Assembly: GCF_032362555.1 (NCBI RefSeq)
Contig: NC_083518.1
Location: forward strand, 8,754,501 to 8,818,500
Reading direction: 5' to 3'
Source of the DNA: Amyelois transitella
Taxonomy: Eukaryota > Arthropoda > Insecta > Lepidoptera > Pyralidae
DNA: 64,000 nt
Below are positions 25,401-40,400 of the stretch, in pieces. Under the pieces are notes generated by a model. That model saw only the letters and a program-made list of their open reading frames with translations. It was not told the DNA's origin and made no database searches. Within the stretch, counting starts at the first letter, position 1, and every line of letters begins with the position of its first letter. Made by a program: the position numbers and the translations under genes.

Positions 25401-28400
25401 GACCGCTGCGCCACAGAGCTTGTCAATCTATCTATCAAAATTACAACTTACACTATGAAAAATCACATCTACAGTAAACGTGAAGGGGTCGTGTTTGAAA
25501 ACGGGCCACTTGTTTATGTATTTGGTTATAGAAGTGGCGCCCTGTATGACGTCTTTCACGCCGTCCGCCACGAATTTACTGTTGATGGATGAAATTCGGA
25601 ATAATCTGCGAACTGAAAAAAAAAATCAGCTATAATGTACATAGGTACTATATTTTACCAGCATCTTTGCCAGCGCGAATTTAATACCACTTACTACATG
25701 TGCGAATTTAGCGCCACTTACAGGGAAATACAGGTTTCTCGCAAATCTCACGTGAACTATATGGTAACACCGGGATGAAAAGTGGAACAAAAAAAAGAAT
25801 ACTTAGGACCGCTCCATTTCGTTCCCATGGATGTCGTAAAAGTCGACTAAGGGATAGGCTTATAAACTTGGGATTCTTCTATTAGGCGATGGGCTAGCAA
25901 CCTGGTCACTATTTGAATCACAATTCCATCATAAAGCCGCGCAGCTGAACGTAGCCTTTCAGTCTTTTCGAGACTGTTGGCTCTGTCTATCCTGTAAGAT
26001 TCCGGATATAGACATGACCATATTGATGTATGTATGTACTTGTGGCGACATCTCTACGCCACTCGTCACAACATCCAATCAAACAACTACTGTCAATCAT
26101 CGCAAAGAAATTGACGCAACCAATAGCAGCGAAGAATCTAAATCGCGATTTCAAAGATTTCATGGATTGGAGCATAAATACAACCTCCGACTCAACATCG
26201 TCTTTCGCGCGGTTCCCCAATCATAACACCTAGCCTGGCGGAAGATCTTCCCTTTAGTGGCGGTCGAGCCAAATCATCGTAATCCAGTGGTTTTTCTCTT
26301 TTATGTTACCTATATAGAATGAAATTTATGATGGACTACTAATATACTTACTATATTTATATCTGTATATAACCATCATCAGCGCGTTCTCATCGTACAT
26401 GTCTCCAATGAGTTGTCTCTCCGAAGGCTGCAGTTCTAACAGCGGGAAGTATACGTCTAGAAATTTCTCTATTATGCTGTCAGCGCCGTAGATGCAGTAG
26501 TTCTTTTTGAAAGCTGGTAAGTCGCCTTTCAGTGTTAGTGATACGCCGTCCTGTTGAAAAAACGAAATGAATTTAAGTGAAATGTGAAATAAATTGTAAG
26601 AAACCTACAACAACATCTTTAAGGTTCTACAAAATTCAATCTAGTATTTTCCCTTAGAAATATATTACTGAGAAATAAAAATAGCCGACTGAATTACTGA
26701 GAAATAAAATAGTGCCGTGTGGTTCCCGGCACCAATAAAAAAAATAGGACCACTTCATCTCGTTCCCATGGATGTCGTAAAAGGCAACTAAGGGATATGC
26801 TTATAAACATGGGATTCTTCTTTTAGACGATGGGCTAGCAACCTGTCACTATTTGAATCTCAATTCCATCATAAAGCCAAACAGCTGAACATGGCCTATT
26901 AGTCTTTTCAAGACTGTTGGCTCTCTCTACCCCGCAAGGGATATAGACGTGATTATATGTATGTATGTAATAAAAATAGCCTGTAAAGGTAAAAAATATG
27001 ATTCCATGGTTTAGACTGTTAGCTCTGTCTACTCCGCAAGGGATAAAGACGTGATAATACCTATGATATTATAAACTTATTTATCCCTTAAATGGATTTT
27101 TTTATATATACAGCATAATATAGCATATTTATTGTCTTGATAAACACTAAACGTTTGTAATTTAATTAAAGCTGGTAAGATAACTTCGATTCCAGAAAAA
27201 AGTCTTCTTTTATGGTTTATTAGAAGATTAACTGAGATGCTCTTTTCCACTCTTTTTTTTAAAGACACCATTTTAATAATATTACATACATACATACATA
27301 CATACATATAGTCACGTCTATATCCCTTACGGGGTAGACAGAGCCAATAGTCCCGAAAAGGCTGAATGGCCACGTTCGGCTGCTCGGCTTAATGATGTAA
27401 CTGAGATCCAAATAGTGACAGGTTGCTAGCCCATCGCCTAAAAAACAGGATCGCAATTTTATACGCCTATCCCTAATAAAAGTAAAATTTAATAATATTA
27501 CTCACAAGTTCTCTCAGAGTGGGAAACATGGCTCTGACGTTGTCTACATACTGCCTGGGGTCGATGTAGTCGTGGCAGAGAGGGTTGCCCTCCAAGCTCA
27601 GACTGCGGAGAGGCAGACTCCTGCTTTGGAGGAGTACTGTCACCCTCCCCAAGTAGTTGTGTGATAAATCTAGAACTTTCAGTTTGGGACACGTGGTCGA
27701 TAGTTCGAAGCCGTTTATGGATCTGTAAAAAAAACGTTAGATATTGTACTACACCCTCTCCGCAGCTCGGGAGCCCTATATCGCGCCCCGGGCCTTCTCC
27801 TCTGGCGGTTACTTGCTGGATCTCGTGTCTATAGATGAACCCACGCCCTCTTAAATATTTTAAAATTAGTCCAATAACAATTGTCATTATTGTCATTATT
27901 CTATGTATATTTATATTATCTCTCATCTCTCTTACCGGCTACGTTTTACCTAAACGTCTCAATAAGGTTAAAAACGCAGACCTCGCGAACACTTCAAATT
28001 TTTCCAAAATTGTGTATATATCAAAATATTATCATGTCTCATTTGCGGTCTGATTAATGTTTTTCTTAAAGAACATAATTAAAAATGTTGAATTTGAATA
28101 TTATTTTTAATTAAACAAATCATAAAATTACTCGTATTCGGAGAAATATTGAGGAAAGAATTAAATATGATTTTAATTTTTTCTCTGTTTGAAAAAAGAA
28201 TTAAATATCATCATTTCAAATTTAATTCTTTCCGCAACTTGAATACAACCTCAAGTCTATGGCGCGACATTCAGACGCTAACTTGATAAAGGAAGAAAGA
28301 AATTATTAAAATTATACCTATATATTAAAATTGAAAACATACGTTAGTCTATTTCGCGATAAATTCAGCTCGGTCAAACGCTCCCAGTCCACCACACTTC

Positions 28401-31400
28401 GCAATTGTATCAGGTCGGTTTGATTCGACAGTGCACTGAGAGGGAAATAGATGAAGTGGCTTATGTCTGTAACAAAACGTTTATGTTATTTATGTATGTA
28501 AGTACGAGTATATTTCTGCCCTGGTATAACTAAAATGCCGTTATCTGCCAAATCCTTGTTTTAAGTAAAACATCAAAAACGCGGTAAAAATTTAAAGCGA
28601 TGCCATTTATCAATGAGAACGCCTATTTATGACCAAGAAATGAAAGGTACCAAAAAGTCGTATATACAGATCTTTTTTCTTATTCTACTGGTAAAAAGTA
28701 GAAAATCGCCCTGATGTCAGATAACGGCATTTTAGTTATACCACGGCAGATTTCACAAGGTCAATGATTATATTAAACTGTAGCGACTAAGATATAGATT
28801 TATAAACTTGGGGTTTTCTTTTAGTTGATGGGCTAGCAACTTGTCACTATTTGAATCTCAATTCTATCACTAAGCCAAACAGCCGAACGTAGGCTACGTT
28901 CTTTACAAGTCTTTACAAGACTGTCGGATCTGTCTATCCCGAAAGGGATATAGACGTGATTGTATGTGTGTGGTGACATCACTGCGCGTTTATAGCAAAA
29001 ATTAATCGGCCAAAATAAAATACTTTGATATCCAATCAGAAGAAACTTTGCTTGCGCAATTTGGCTGACTTTGCTTGACCCTTCGCAGCTGACTTTCGCC
29101 GCAAATATTTGGCGACTAGTGACGTAGCAATTTCGAATTATAGTGATGTACAACTAGGTATATAGAACAACCAGATATACAGTAACCCTCGTCATATATA
29201 AAAAAGTAAGCATAACCTAACGCAATGCGTTTAAAAAAAAAGTTGCCCGTCTCGTTTTTGGCTCACTAAATATTATTTAAAATAGTGAGCACACATACAT
29301 ATAGTCACGTCTATATCCCTTACGGGGTAGACAGAGCCCCGAAAATACTGAATGACCACGTTCATATGCTCGGCTTAATGATGGAATTGAGATCCAAATA
29401 GCGACAGGTTGCTAGCCCATCGCCTAAAAAAAGGATCGCAATTTTTTAAGCATATCCCTTAGTCGCCTTTTACGACATCCATGTGAAAGAGATGGACCGG
29501 TCCTATTCTTTTTTGTATTGGCGCCGGGAACCACACGGCAAAATAGTGAGCTATTGTCAAATCACCTCACTATCCAACATGATTGGTGTTGCTATATGAA
29601 ACGCAGAACTAGCGCCCTCATTGACCACGGCGTGATATATTTCAGTTTCAGTAATTTTTAAAAGCAATTTTTACCTGACTTCAATGTGAACTCCTGCAAA
29701 TCCAGCTTCCTCTCGCCATCGTACCCCATCCCAAGCCGTTTCCTCAACTCGAGACGCGGCAGGAAGTCGATCTGGTTCTGCGTGAGTAATGTGAGTGATA
29801 TCCTGAGTCTCAACTCCAGGTCTTCCTTGCGTATACGGAACCCCAACTTGTGTATGGCCATCAAGGCCGGCTTGCTTCTGATCACGAAGAATTTGCATTC
29901 TTTCGGTGTGAACTAGAATTAGAAGATGATATACAAAACTTCAAAAAGGGCCTGTCAGTGAAAGGATTTACCAGAAATTACGAACATTTAGGTACTGTAT
30001 AATAATATAATGACATCTCTTTCTGAAAAGAGTGAGCGGAAACGATATTTTTCCACGTGACAGGATCCTTACACATTTATTTTGTTATATACTTCAATAT
30101 CTCCCTCTTGACTTGACCTTCGTTTATGTTCGCCTTATAACAACCCGTACTTGATTAATCAAGTTACCTTTCACTAACAATTCCCTTGCAAAGATCCCAT
30201 TAACAATCTTATAAGATTTAGGCTCTTTCAGGACGCCAATAAGTGATACCTTGTATCCTATTTTGAAAATAAATCTATTCTATTCTAATCAAGAAGAATT
30301 TGCATTCTTTTGATGTGAACTAGGCTTACAAACTTGGGATTCTTCCTTAGGCGATGGGCTAGCAACCTGTCACTATTTGAATCTCAATTCTATCATTAAG
30401 CCAAATAGCTGAACATGGCCTATCAGTCTTTTCAACACTGTTGGCTCTCTAACCCGCAAGGGATATAGACGTGACCATATGTATGTATGTATGTATGTTG
30501 ATGTGAACAAGGTGAACATATTTATTCAAAAGCGGTACATTATAATTCGTGGGTAGTGGTAAAAAATAAAGTCGTTAGCTTCTTGTTTCATGACAAAATA
30601 CATTTTGGCGGCCCATTTGGCGCAGTGGTTGTGTTCCTGCCTTTAAACCGGTTCGATCTCCGGGTAGGTCTTAATGGAAAAAGAACTTTAATGAATGGTT
30701 CTTAAATATGTTATTCTATACACAAGATTATAAAAAAGTGTACCCTGAATAATCCATAAACAAGCCCTGAACTCACTTAAGGGTGGGATCAGTCTGTGTA
30801 AAAAAAAAACATAAACTCACCTCAATAAAACACGGTATGACATTTATCTGTTCCAGCACAACGTCAAACACCATTTCCTTGGTCCAATGTTTTGGGTAAT
30901 GGGTCACCTGAAATGACATTAAATCTTGGTATTACATACATACATAAAATCACGCCTCTTTCCCGGAGGGGTAGGCAGAGACTACCTCTTTCCACTTGCC
31001 ACCATCTTGGCATACTTCCTTCGCTTCATCCACATTCATAACTCTCTTCATGCGAGCTCGGCGGTTTCGGGTACTTTTGGTATTACAACTTACTTATATT
31101 ATAAATGTAATATTCTTCTTCTTCTTCTTCTTCCATCCCTGGTCCCGTTATGAGGGGTCGGGTCTCCTCACTTTTCTGCGCCAAGACGTTCGGTCTTGGG
31201 TTGTCGATTTTGGCAACTGGGCTTGCTTGAGATCCTTTTGGATATTTGATCACCAGGTCGATGGCGGGCGGCCTCTTCCTCATATATTATACATACATAC
31301 ATATAAACACGTCCATATCCCTTGCGGGGTAGACAGAGCCAAAAGTCTTGGAAATACTGATAGGCGACGTTTAGCTGTTTGGCTTAATGATAGAATTGAG

Positions 31401-34400
31401 ATTCAAATAGTGATAGGTTGCTAGTCTGTCGCCAAAAACAAAAGAATACCAAGTTTATAAGCCTATCCCTTAGACGCCTTTTACGACATCCACGGGAAAG
31501 AGATGGAGTGGTCCTATTCTTTCTTTTCTAATGGTGCCGGAAACCACACGACATATATTATATATCATATATTATAAATGTTATCATTTAATTAATACTT
31601 ACAGTAATTAGTATGAACGAATTGTCTTTCTCGTACGATTCCACCATTTGTTCCAGTTCCAACAACATCGCCGACTGAAACAACAATAAAATAATATATA
31701 CCCGACTGCATTTTAGTTTTTGGAGTCCATTAAAGACATTAAAATAATTAAGATGCCATGCCAACTAATATCATAAATGCGAAAGTTAGTTTATTTGTTT
31801 GTTTGTCACCTCTCCACGGGTTATCCACTAAATACATATCATGTATAATAAATAAATAAATATATACAGGACAAATTACACAGATTGAGTTAGCGAAGTA
31901 AGTTCGAAACTTGTGTTACGAGATACTAACTCAACGATACTATATTTTATAATAAATACGTATATAGATAAACATCCAAGACCCAGGCCAATCAGAGAAA
32001 GTTCGTTTCTCATTATGCCCTGGCCGGGATTCGAACCCGGGACCTCCGGTGAGACAGACAAGCGCACTACCGCTGCGCCACAGAGGCCGTCAAAAGAGAG
32101 TAATGTTATCTCCCTACCTTGGAAGTTCTGAAAGAGGCTGTTCTTCTTTCATGCACTGTCCTCTTCCAGGGCCATAAGTGCAGGTACTTCATTACTGTCT
32201 CGTCTGTGCTTGTTGTGACGTCATTGCGGAGGTGAACAGGGGTGTATTCTTCTACAGTTTCTTCTGTCTCGTCCACCACTTCCCTGTTGAACATACATAT
32301 ATATATATATATACGCCTCTTTCCATTAAGGAGGACGTCCTGGTAAAGGGTCAGGTCAAAGCTACCCGAAACCGCCGAGCTTGTATGAAGAGAGTTATGA
32401 ATGTGGATGAAGCGAAGGAAGTATGCAGAGATCGTGGCAAGTGGAAAGAGGTAGTCTCTGCCTACCCCTCCGGGAAAGAGGCGTGATTTTATGTATGTAT
32501 GTATGTTTCAGTACGGAGTGATTACAATTTTCCACTTGCCATGATATACTAATACTTCTTTCGCGTCATTCATATTCTTTAGTCTCTTTATACAAGCAAG
32601 TCGGTTAAGGGTACTTGTCACCTGACTTACTTGATTTGATCAAGGTATGTTCGTCTTTGCTTTCCCCTTCCATTGTTACCATTCACACCCTTCTTGTATA
32701 TCTGCCTTGTAGGCAACCTTCTTTATGTACGCCATAGCAACGGTTGCTATCGCTTGTCAGTTAAGAAAAAATTTCAGATATAATTTTTATTGTCAAATTT
32801 TTTTTTTATTTCCATAATATAATATTTTAAATTTGATTATTTCTCTCCTCTTTTCTTCTTGCGTCTCTCATGGTGAATAACGTAACTTTGCGACTATACT
32901 TCCTACGTGCCTAGTCAACCTGATTTCATTCATCCTCTCCACATGACCAAAACCATCTCAGCATTCCATTCTCTATTCCTGTCACTATATATTTTTCTTT
33001 CACGTTCCCTTATCACACTGTTCCTTATCCTGTCATTCAATTTTATACCGATAGTATTCCGTAAAGCTCTCATTTCCACCGCGTTTATTCTGCTTTCTTT
33101 TTCCTATGCCACACCGGATTTTCCCCCCATACATTATACATTAGTGTTAGGACCCACATGCGACTAGTCAGTGTCCTCTTTTATGTATCTTTATGAAATT
33201 ATCGCGTTACTGTTTCTCTTCCTGTTTGTAAATGTCAATCATGGGAAAGGCTTATAAACTTGAGGTGCTTCTTTTAGGCGATGGGATAGCAACATGTCAT
33301 TATTTGAATTGATTCCATTCCTCCATTCCATCAAGCGATACAGCTGAACATGGTCTGCAAATACATACCTACATATGGTCACGTCTATATCCCTTGTGGG
33401 GTAGACAGAGCCAACAGTCTTGAAAAGACTGATAGGCCACGCTCAGCTATTTGGCATAATGATAGAATTGAGATTCAAATAGCGACAGGTTGCTAGTCCA
33501 TGGCCTAAAAAAAAAGAATCCCAAGTTTGTAAGCCTATCCCTTACTCGCCTTTCACGACATCCATGGGAACGAGATGGAGTGGTCCTATTATTTTTTGTA
33601 CTGGTGCCGGGAACCACACGGCAACGGCTTTTATACTGCAAATCTTTTCAAGAATTGTTTACTTTGTCTACGTAAGTAAGGGTTGAAGACGCGATTTAAT
33701 GCACCTCACTGGCTGTCCTTTATCGCAAGAAAGGTTGATGGTCAACTTGGGTTTCTTCTGCGTCGCCGGTCCAAGGCGCTGGAACGCGCTGAGACGCTTC
33801 TGACCTTGCGGGTCGGGTGATTCCGAGCCTTCGTGCGGTTCTGAAATATGTAATACCAATTATTTTGTAAAAAAACAAATTAAAGACTCTATGCCGTGTG
33901 GTTCCCGGCACCAATAAAAAAAGAATAGGACCACTCCATCTCGTTCCCATGGATGTCGTAAAAGGCGACTAAGGGAAAGTCTTATAAACTTGGGATTCTT
34001 CTTTTAGGCAATGGGCTAGCAACCCGTCACTATTTGAATCTCAATTCCATTATTAAGCCAAACAGCTGAATGTGGCCTATTAGTCTTTTCAAGACTGTTG
34101 GCTCTGTCTACCCCGTAAGGGATAAAGACGTGATCATATGTAATATGTATGTAAAGATTCTTGTAGGCATACATTAGTGTGATCCGACCCTAATGTTTTG
34201 GAAGGATAATCATGATCAGAGAATTAATAACAATAGTTTTATTTTCAAATAAGATATCGCAACACAACTTATATCTACTGTATCGCTTCCGAAATGGATG
34301 TGTAGAAGAAGCGAAGAAACAAAAAGTTTACACAATGCTTTACAGTATAATAATCATCGTTTGGCATAACCTTTCGTTATGTAAAAATTACATACATAAA

Positions 34401-37400
34401 ATCACGCCTCTTTACCGGAGGGGTAGGCCACTTGCCACGATCTCTGCATACTTCCTTCGCTTTATCTGCATTCATCTCTCTTCATGCAAGCTCAAAGTAT
34501 GTAAAAGTTTATGCGAATAATCTCCCGTCGTAACAGGCGACGAAGGCTTCTAAACCTCGGATCCACTTTCAGGCGACGGGGTAGCAACCTTTCACTATAT
34601 GAATCTCAATACCATCATCAAGCCGAACAGCTGAACGTGGCCTATCAGTCAATTCGAGACCGTCGGCTCTGTCCAACCCGCAAGGGATGTTACTCGTGAT
34701 TACATATATATATTGCCGTGTGGTTCCCGGCACCAATACAAAAAAGAATAGGACCACTCCATCTCTCTCCCATGGATGTCGTAAAAAGCGACTAAGAGAT
34801 AGGCTTACAAACATGGAGTTTTTTTTTAGGCGATAAGCTAGCAACCTGTCACTAGTTGAATCTCAATTCTATCGTTAAGCCAAATAGCTGAACGTGGCCA
34901 TTCAGTTTTTTCAAGACTGTTGGCTCTGTCTACCCCGCAAGGGATATGGACGTGACCATATGTATTTATGTATGTATATATATATATATACTAACCAGTA
35001 GAGCCAAGTTCGTTCCTCATATCGCCGTAAACATCAGAGGGGGAGTAAGCCTGCGTTATCTCTGTCTCCGTTGTCTCTCCTTGTGTCGACATACGAGTAG
35101 ATTCAACAGGCGGATTTTTCTCAATTGATATAGGCATAAATGTGTGCTGCGTTTGCCAGTCGGGAACGGGACTTGGTTCAGGAACGATTGGTTGAACTGA
35201 GAACGGTGAAAAAGAGTTTATCTGCACAAATTGGTGGCAAAAATACATATTTTTTCTTGTATGTATATGTAACTTTAGCTTTAAAAAAAAGGTGTTTCTC
35301 AGTTAGACCTGTATGTATGTATATTTGTATGTATGTATGTATATTTAAACGCTTTAAAAAAAGCGTGATTCTCGGTTTGACTTGTGTATGTATGTTTGAC
35401 CGCAATTATCTATCGATTCTCGCTAAACCGATTTTGATGCGGTTTTCAGGAAATTGTTTGTTACACTTAGGAGAACGTTTTAGAAATTTGACCGATTTCA
35501 GAAGTCAGTCTGGGAAAAAGGCGTGTTTTAATGTATGTATATATGTATACAGGTCAAACTAAAAACCACTTTTTTTTTCGAGGGTGGTTAATACAAACCA
35601 TTTCTATAGACTCGTAATTATTTAATGATTAAATACACAGGAATAAGTCCGCCCTTGTGCATTGTAATTTTTAATGTCTTTTTGTGTACATACTTGGTAC
35701 CAAAAATTTGTTATGTACAATATAGTATTTACAAGTGCCGTGTGGTTCCCGGCACTAATACAAAAAAGAATAGGATCACTCCATCTCTTTCCCATGGATA
35801 TCGTAAAAGGCGACTAAGGGATAGGCTTACAAAATTGGGATTCTTCTTTAGGCGATGGGCTAGCAACCTGGTCACTATTTGAATCTCAATTCTATCATTA
35901 AGCCAAACAGCTGAACGTGGCCTTGGATTCAGTCTTTTCAGGACTGATGTCTCTGTCTACCCCGCAAGGGATATAGACGTGACCATATGTATATATGTAT
36001 GTAAGTATTTACAAACAAACAAACTTACCGGGTTGTTGCTGCGTTTGCCGTTGGATCGTTGGAATTCGTTGCTGCATATTCTGTGGTAACAACTGTTCTG
36101 TGTGTTGTGGAGTTAGAAACGACTTCGGTATACCTGTTAATGAGTTGAATCAATTTTTTTTTTGCCTGACCCTTTACCAGGACCTCCTTAAAAAGTCAAA
36201 AGTACCCGAAACCGGCCGAGCTTGCATGAAGAGAGTTATGAATGTGGATGAAGCGAAGGAAGTAGGTATGCCGAGATCGTGGCAAGTGGAAAGAGGTAGT
36301 CTCTGCCTACCCCTCCGGGAAAGAGGCGTGATTTTTGTATTATGTATATGTATCATTTTTTTTTTATTCATAACTGTTGTGTCGTGTGGTTCCCGCCGGT
36401 TTAGAATAGGACCACTCTATATGTTTCCCAATGGATGTCGTAACAGGCGAGTAGGGGAATGGCTAATAAACTTGGAATTCTTCTTGTAGGCGATGGGCTA
36501 GTAACCTGTTACTATTTGAATCTCAATTCCATCATACAACTGAACGAGGCCTTTCAGTATTTTCAAGACTTGGCTCTGCCTACCCCGTAAAAGATAAGGA
36601 CGTTATTAATGTATTGCACTTATTTACCTGATGGGAAGCGGGTGTAACCTGAAAAAAAAATATTATTAATTTTAATATAAAAAATAGCATTCTATTTATT
36701 AATTTCTCAAATCCCACCTCGGCCATATACCAAAAACTCTTTTCTGATTTGTGTACATTAGTTTTAGTGCCAACCAATGTTCTTACGGCAAGGGAACACA
36801 TCGCAGGGAAACCATATTCAGGCAACTGGATGTGTCACCATGATCCAATAAGGTTTAGGTTCTAGTGCAAAGGTTTCTGAGGTCAGACGCGGTACTAGTT
36901 TCAGGTAAAACCCTGAATTATCCAATCCAGGAATGATCCTGGATTGGGTAATGACCATGAGGTCATAGACACACCCCGGGTTTCTCTCTAGAGAGTTGAA
37001 GATGTAACCGGGACTAACGACAGAAGTTAATAGATAAATTACTTGTTAAAAAATGATAGAACTAAAAATCTAATGGCACAAAACAGGTTCTCCGCTTAAC
37101 CCAATGGTAGACTGTTAGATAATGCTATTAGCATTAAGTCCGCCTATTGTACTTTTAAAATTGTAATTGTTACAATAAAGAATTAATAAATAAATAAAAC
37201 AGGAAAGAAGAAAGGGAAGACGAGAAACGCCGTGTGTTTTCCGGTATCAGTAGAAAAAATACCTTTCCCATAGATGTCGTAAAAGGCGACTAAGGGATAG
37301 GTAGATAGATATAAACTAGAATATCTAAACTACTTAATCGATTCTGATTCCCACGAACTTAAAAATTCAAATCAAAATCAGATCAATGGTTCGATAGTTA

Positions 37401-40400
37401 TCGCGCTACAAGCACACATACATACATTAAAATGTATTTCCGCCCCAAGTTGATTGTAAGACGTTATTCGCTTGGCACGCTCGGTCCATTATTAAGGTCA
37501 TATTGTAAATCCTATTTAATAAAAAACAAAACTGAACTGAATTTAAGATATAACAGAAAATAAAAATACCTTGCATTGCAATAAACCCGGCCACATTAGC
37601 CTGATTCGGATCTGGAAAAGGGTAATTCTGCGGTGCGACCGGTTGATATGCTACAGGGTGATCTCCACTCACAACAGGGTGATTCTCAATCACAACAGGC
37701 ATCGGAACAGGCATCGACTGATTTCCAGCGATAATAGTTTGACTCTCAAACACAGTTAGATGGTTCTCAGGTGCAGTAGCTCGTAAGAACATAGGTACTT
37801 TTTTCAACAAAGCCGCTCTCCGCCTCTTCATAGATTGATTCATTCTTTTTCTTATAGTCTTCTGTTTTTTCAACTCACTCCTTTGAGCTTCGGTAATTTG
37901 TTTACACACACCGATGGGTATACCTTTGGTAGCTGTAACAAATAAATTTGTAATTGTTTATTATTGATCTGTTTTAATTTGTGATGAGAAAGATTATAGT
38001 GGCAGACGTACATACATATAATTAAGCCCTTAAAGGATAGACAGAGCCATCTGTGACGAAAACACTGAAAAATCATGTTTAGCTGTTTGACTTAATGATT
38101 GCTTGCTTAAAATAAGAGCTTGAATTAAGAGTGACGAATGTGGATGAAGCGAAAGAAGTATGCAGGGATCGTGACAATTGGAAAGCCGTCTCTGCCTACC
38201 CCTCCGGCAGATACGAATGTGTATGTATAATTTTCCTTGTGTCGTATTCGGGATTAAATACTTACTTTGATTATCAGTTTCAGGTTGTTCCGCACTTAGA
38301 TCGATGAAATCGTCTGGAATCACAAAAAAAAATTAGTTACTTGCATGTATCTCGGCCGGGCTCCGTCACCTCTTAAGGGTTTTGATGTTAACAATACATC
38401 AGCAAAATTATCGAAATTTATTTACGCACTCCTGAAACTTAAAAAAAATGACCAATAAAAAAAACAGCCTATTATGTGTATGCATTTTCATGGCTAACAT
38501 ACGGAATTATTCTCTGGGGAATTAGCACTGACGCAGATAAACTTTTTATCCTACTTAAAAAATGTGTTCGGATAATAAAACGATTTCCATGAAATTTTGA
38601 ATAGGTACAGTATGGAGTATGGAAAAGCAATGTTACTTATCACAGTTATTATTTAAAAGTGGCACATATTATTATTGTTTATTACTTGGTGTAAAACTTT
38701 TTTACTTACATATGTTCCCCTCCTTTTCAGATTCACTGAAAAAGAAATAAATAAATCATAACTTTATAATTTAGAAAAGTTAAACGAATTCTCCTAAAAA
38801 TAAAGTCCATCAGAAATAACATAGGCTGACTAACTTTTATACAATCTGTGGCAAAAAACCTAAACGTCCGTAAATGGCATAAAGCTAAAATATACAAAAC
38901 CAGAAAATAAAAACTTTTGAAGTATTTATAAATTATCACCCCGACATCGCACGGATATAGATATAAACCTTCTTCAGGGACATCCTCATTCCAACATTTT
39001 AAACAGCAACAAAATCAGTCGAGTTCAGCGCATACGTACAGACGGATAAAATAGGGGGATTTTATAGATTGAGTGATTTAATACATACAAATATATAATC
39101 ACGTTTATATCCCTTGCGGGGTACAGAGCCAACAGTCATGAAAAGACTGATAGGCCACGTTCAGCTGTTTGGTTTTAAGAAATAATTAAGATTCAAATAG
39201 TGACAGGTTGCTAGCTCATCGCCTAAAAGAAGAATACCAAGTTTATAAGCCTATCCGTTAGTCGCCTTTTACGACATCCATGGGAGAGAGATGGAGTGGT
39301 CCTATTCTTTTTTCTATTGGTGCCGGGAACCACACGGCGCCGTGGTTCCCGGCACACAGTGATTTAATGAAGGGAAACATACCTTTCCTTCGAGCCAGGT
39401 CCAACGTGCCATTTCTTCACCGGACAAGTCTGGAAGTTGTGGCCCTGAACTCCGCAGAAAGTACATCTGGCATCTTTTGACATTTGATCGGTACATTCGG
39501 TACTGGAAGACAATAAATTTAAGCTTTTTATAAGTGCTATAGGTTACAAGTGGCTTTATTTTAAAAAAAGAAAAAAAGTTAAAATTACGACGATAAAAAA
39601 ATATGCATAAAATTCATTATCTATTTTAAAAATTGAAAAGTAGAATGTTCAAAAAATCGGTATAAAAAGTTAATTATCGATTTGAAAAATAACGCTTCTT
39701 TTTGGGAAACATAGACAACGAAATCAATCTATGAATTAATTTCACAAACCTATAAAACATGTTGTAAATATCAAGAGTGGATGACACGACTTCATGAGAT
39801 ATATTACGAAATGATTCAGCTAAGATAAAAAATTTAAAAATATAGACAAATAAAATCTTTATTCAATAACCAAAATATCAATTAAGTGATTTAATGAAGA
39901 GCTTCAATATAATAATGACTCAACTAGATTATAAAATCATTCTGCATTTCAGATATATTAAGACAGGCTTTAGCTGTACGGCTTAATGATGCAATTGAGA
40001 CAAAGTGACAGGTTGCTAGCTCATCGCCCAAAAGGGGCATTCCAAGTTTAGAAACCTTTCAATTGTTTTTTGCAAGGAAGAAAAACAGCTGATATGCACT
40101 ATGTTTAATCTTCCCTACCATACAATGACAATGTAAAAAAGAGATTTTACCTCGAAGCACCGGCCAAGGCGTCCTGTTTGTCTTTCAAAGGGCAAGCATT
40201 TTGTCGGTGGCCCTTTTGGTGGCAAATGTAGCATTTCACAGTTATGTTGAGAAGTTTCTTCTTTGGTTTTTCAGCTTCGGAAGCGGCGCTGATTAAATGA
40301 TAGATATGTACAGGGTTATTTTTAATTAATTGGAATCCATTTAACAGGTGTACCTATCAGTACATCAAACTGAACAACTTTTACTGTAATCACGAAACTG

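Larger units (their letters stand above)
25452..31674 (-). other. RRM, LRR and NTF2-like core of the NXF-like protein
   Basis: Exons 18-20 give an NXF-type RRM with strands FILITVTHYP and CKFFVIRSKPA. The hallmark link into the repeats, YDGERKLDLQEF, corresponds to YDGSQQALDL of NXF1. Exons 21-22 give leucine-rich repeats (LTELNLSRNRLT, LKVLDLSHNYL, LRSLSLEGNPLC) ending in the cap FPTLREL. Exons 23-24 begin the NTF2-like domain (IIEKFLDVYFPLLE, MYDENALMM), and exon 25 at 24565-24765 ends it (MSFSRTTVL, YKILNDLLLW). This order is specific to the NXF family. Confidence 0.88.

Noticed and set aside
25300..25424. A tRNA gene
   Set aside because: The A and B boxes are present, but there is no full cloverleaf and the sequence recurs at 31868 and 61576 with a common non-tRNA body, so it is a SINE.
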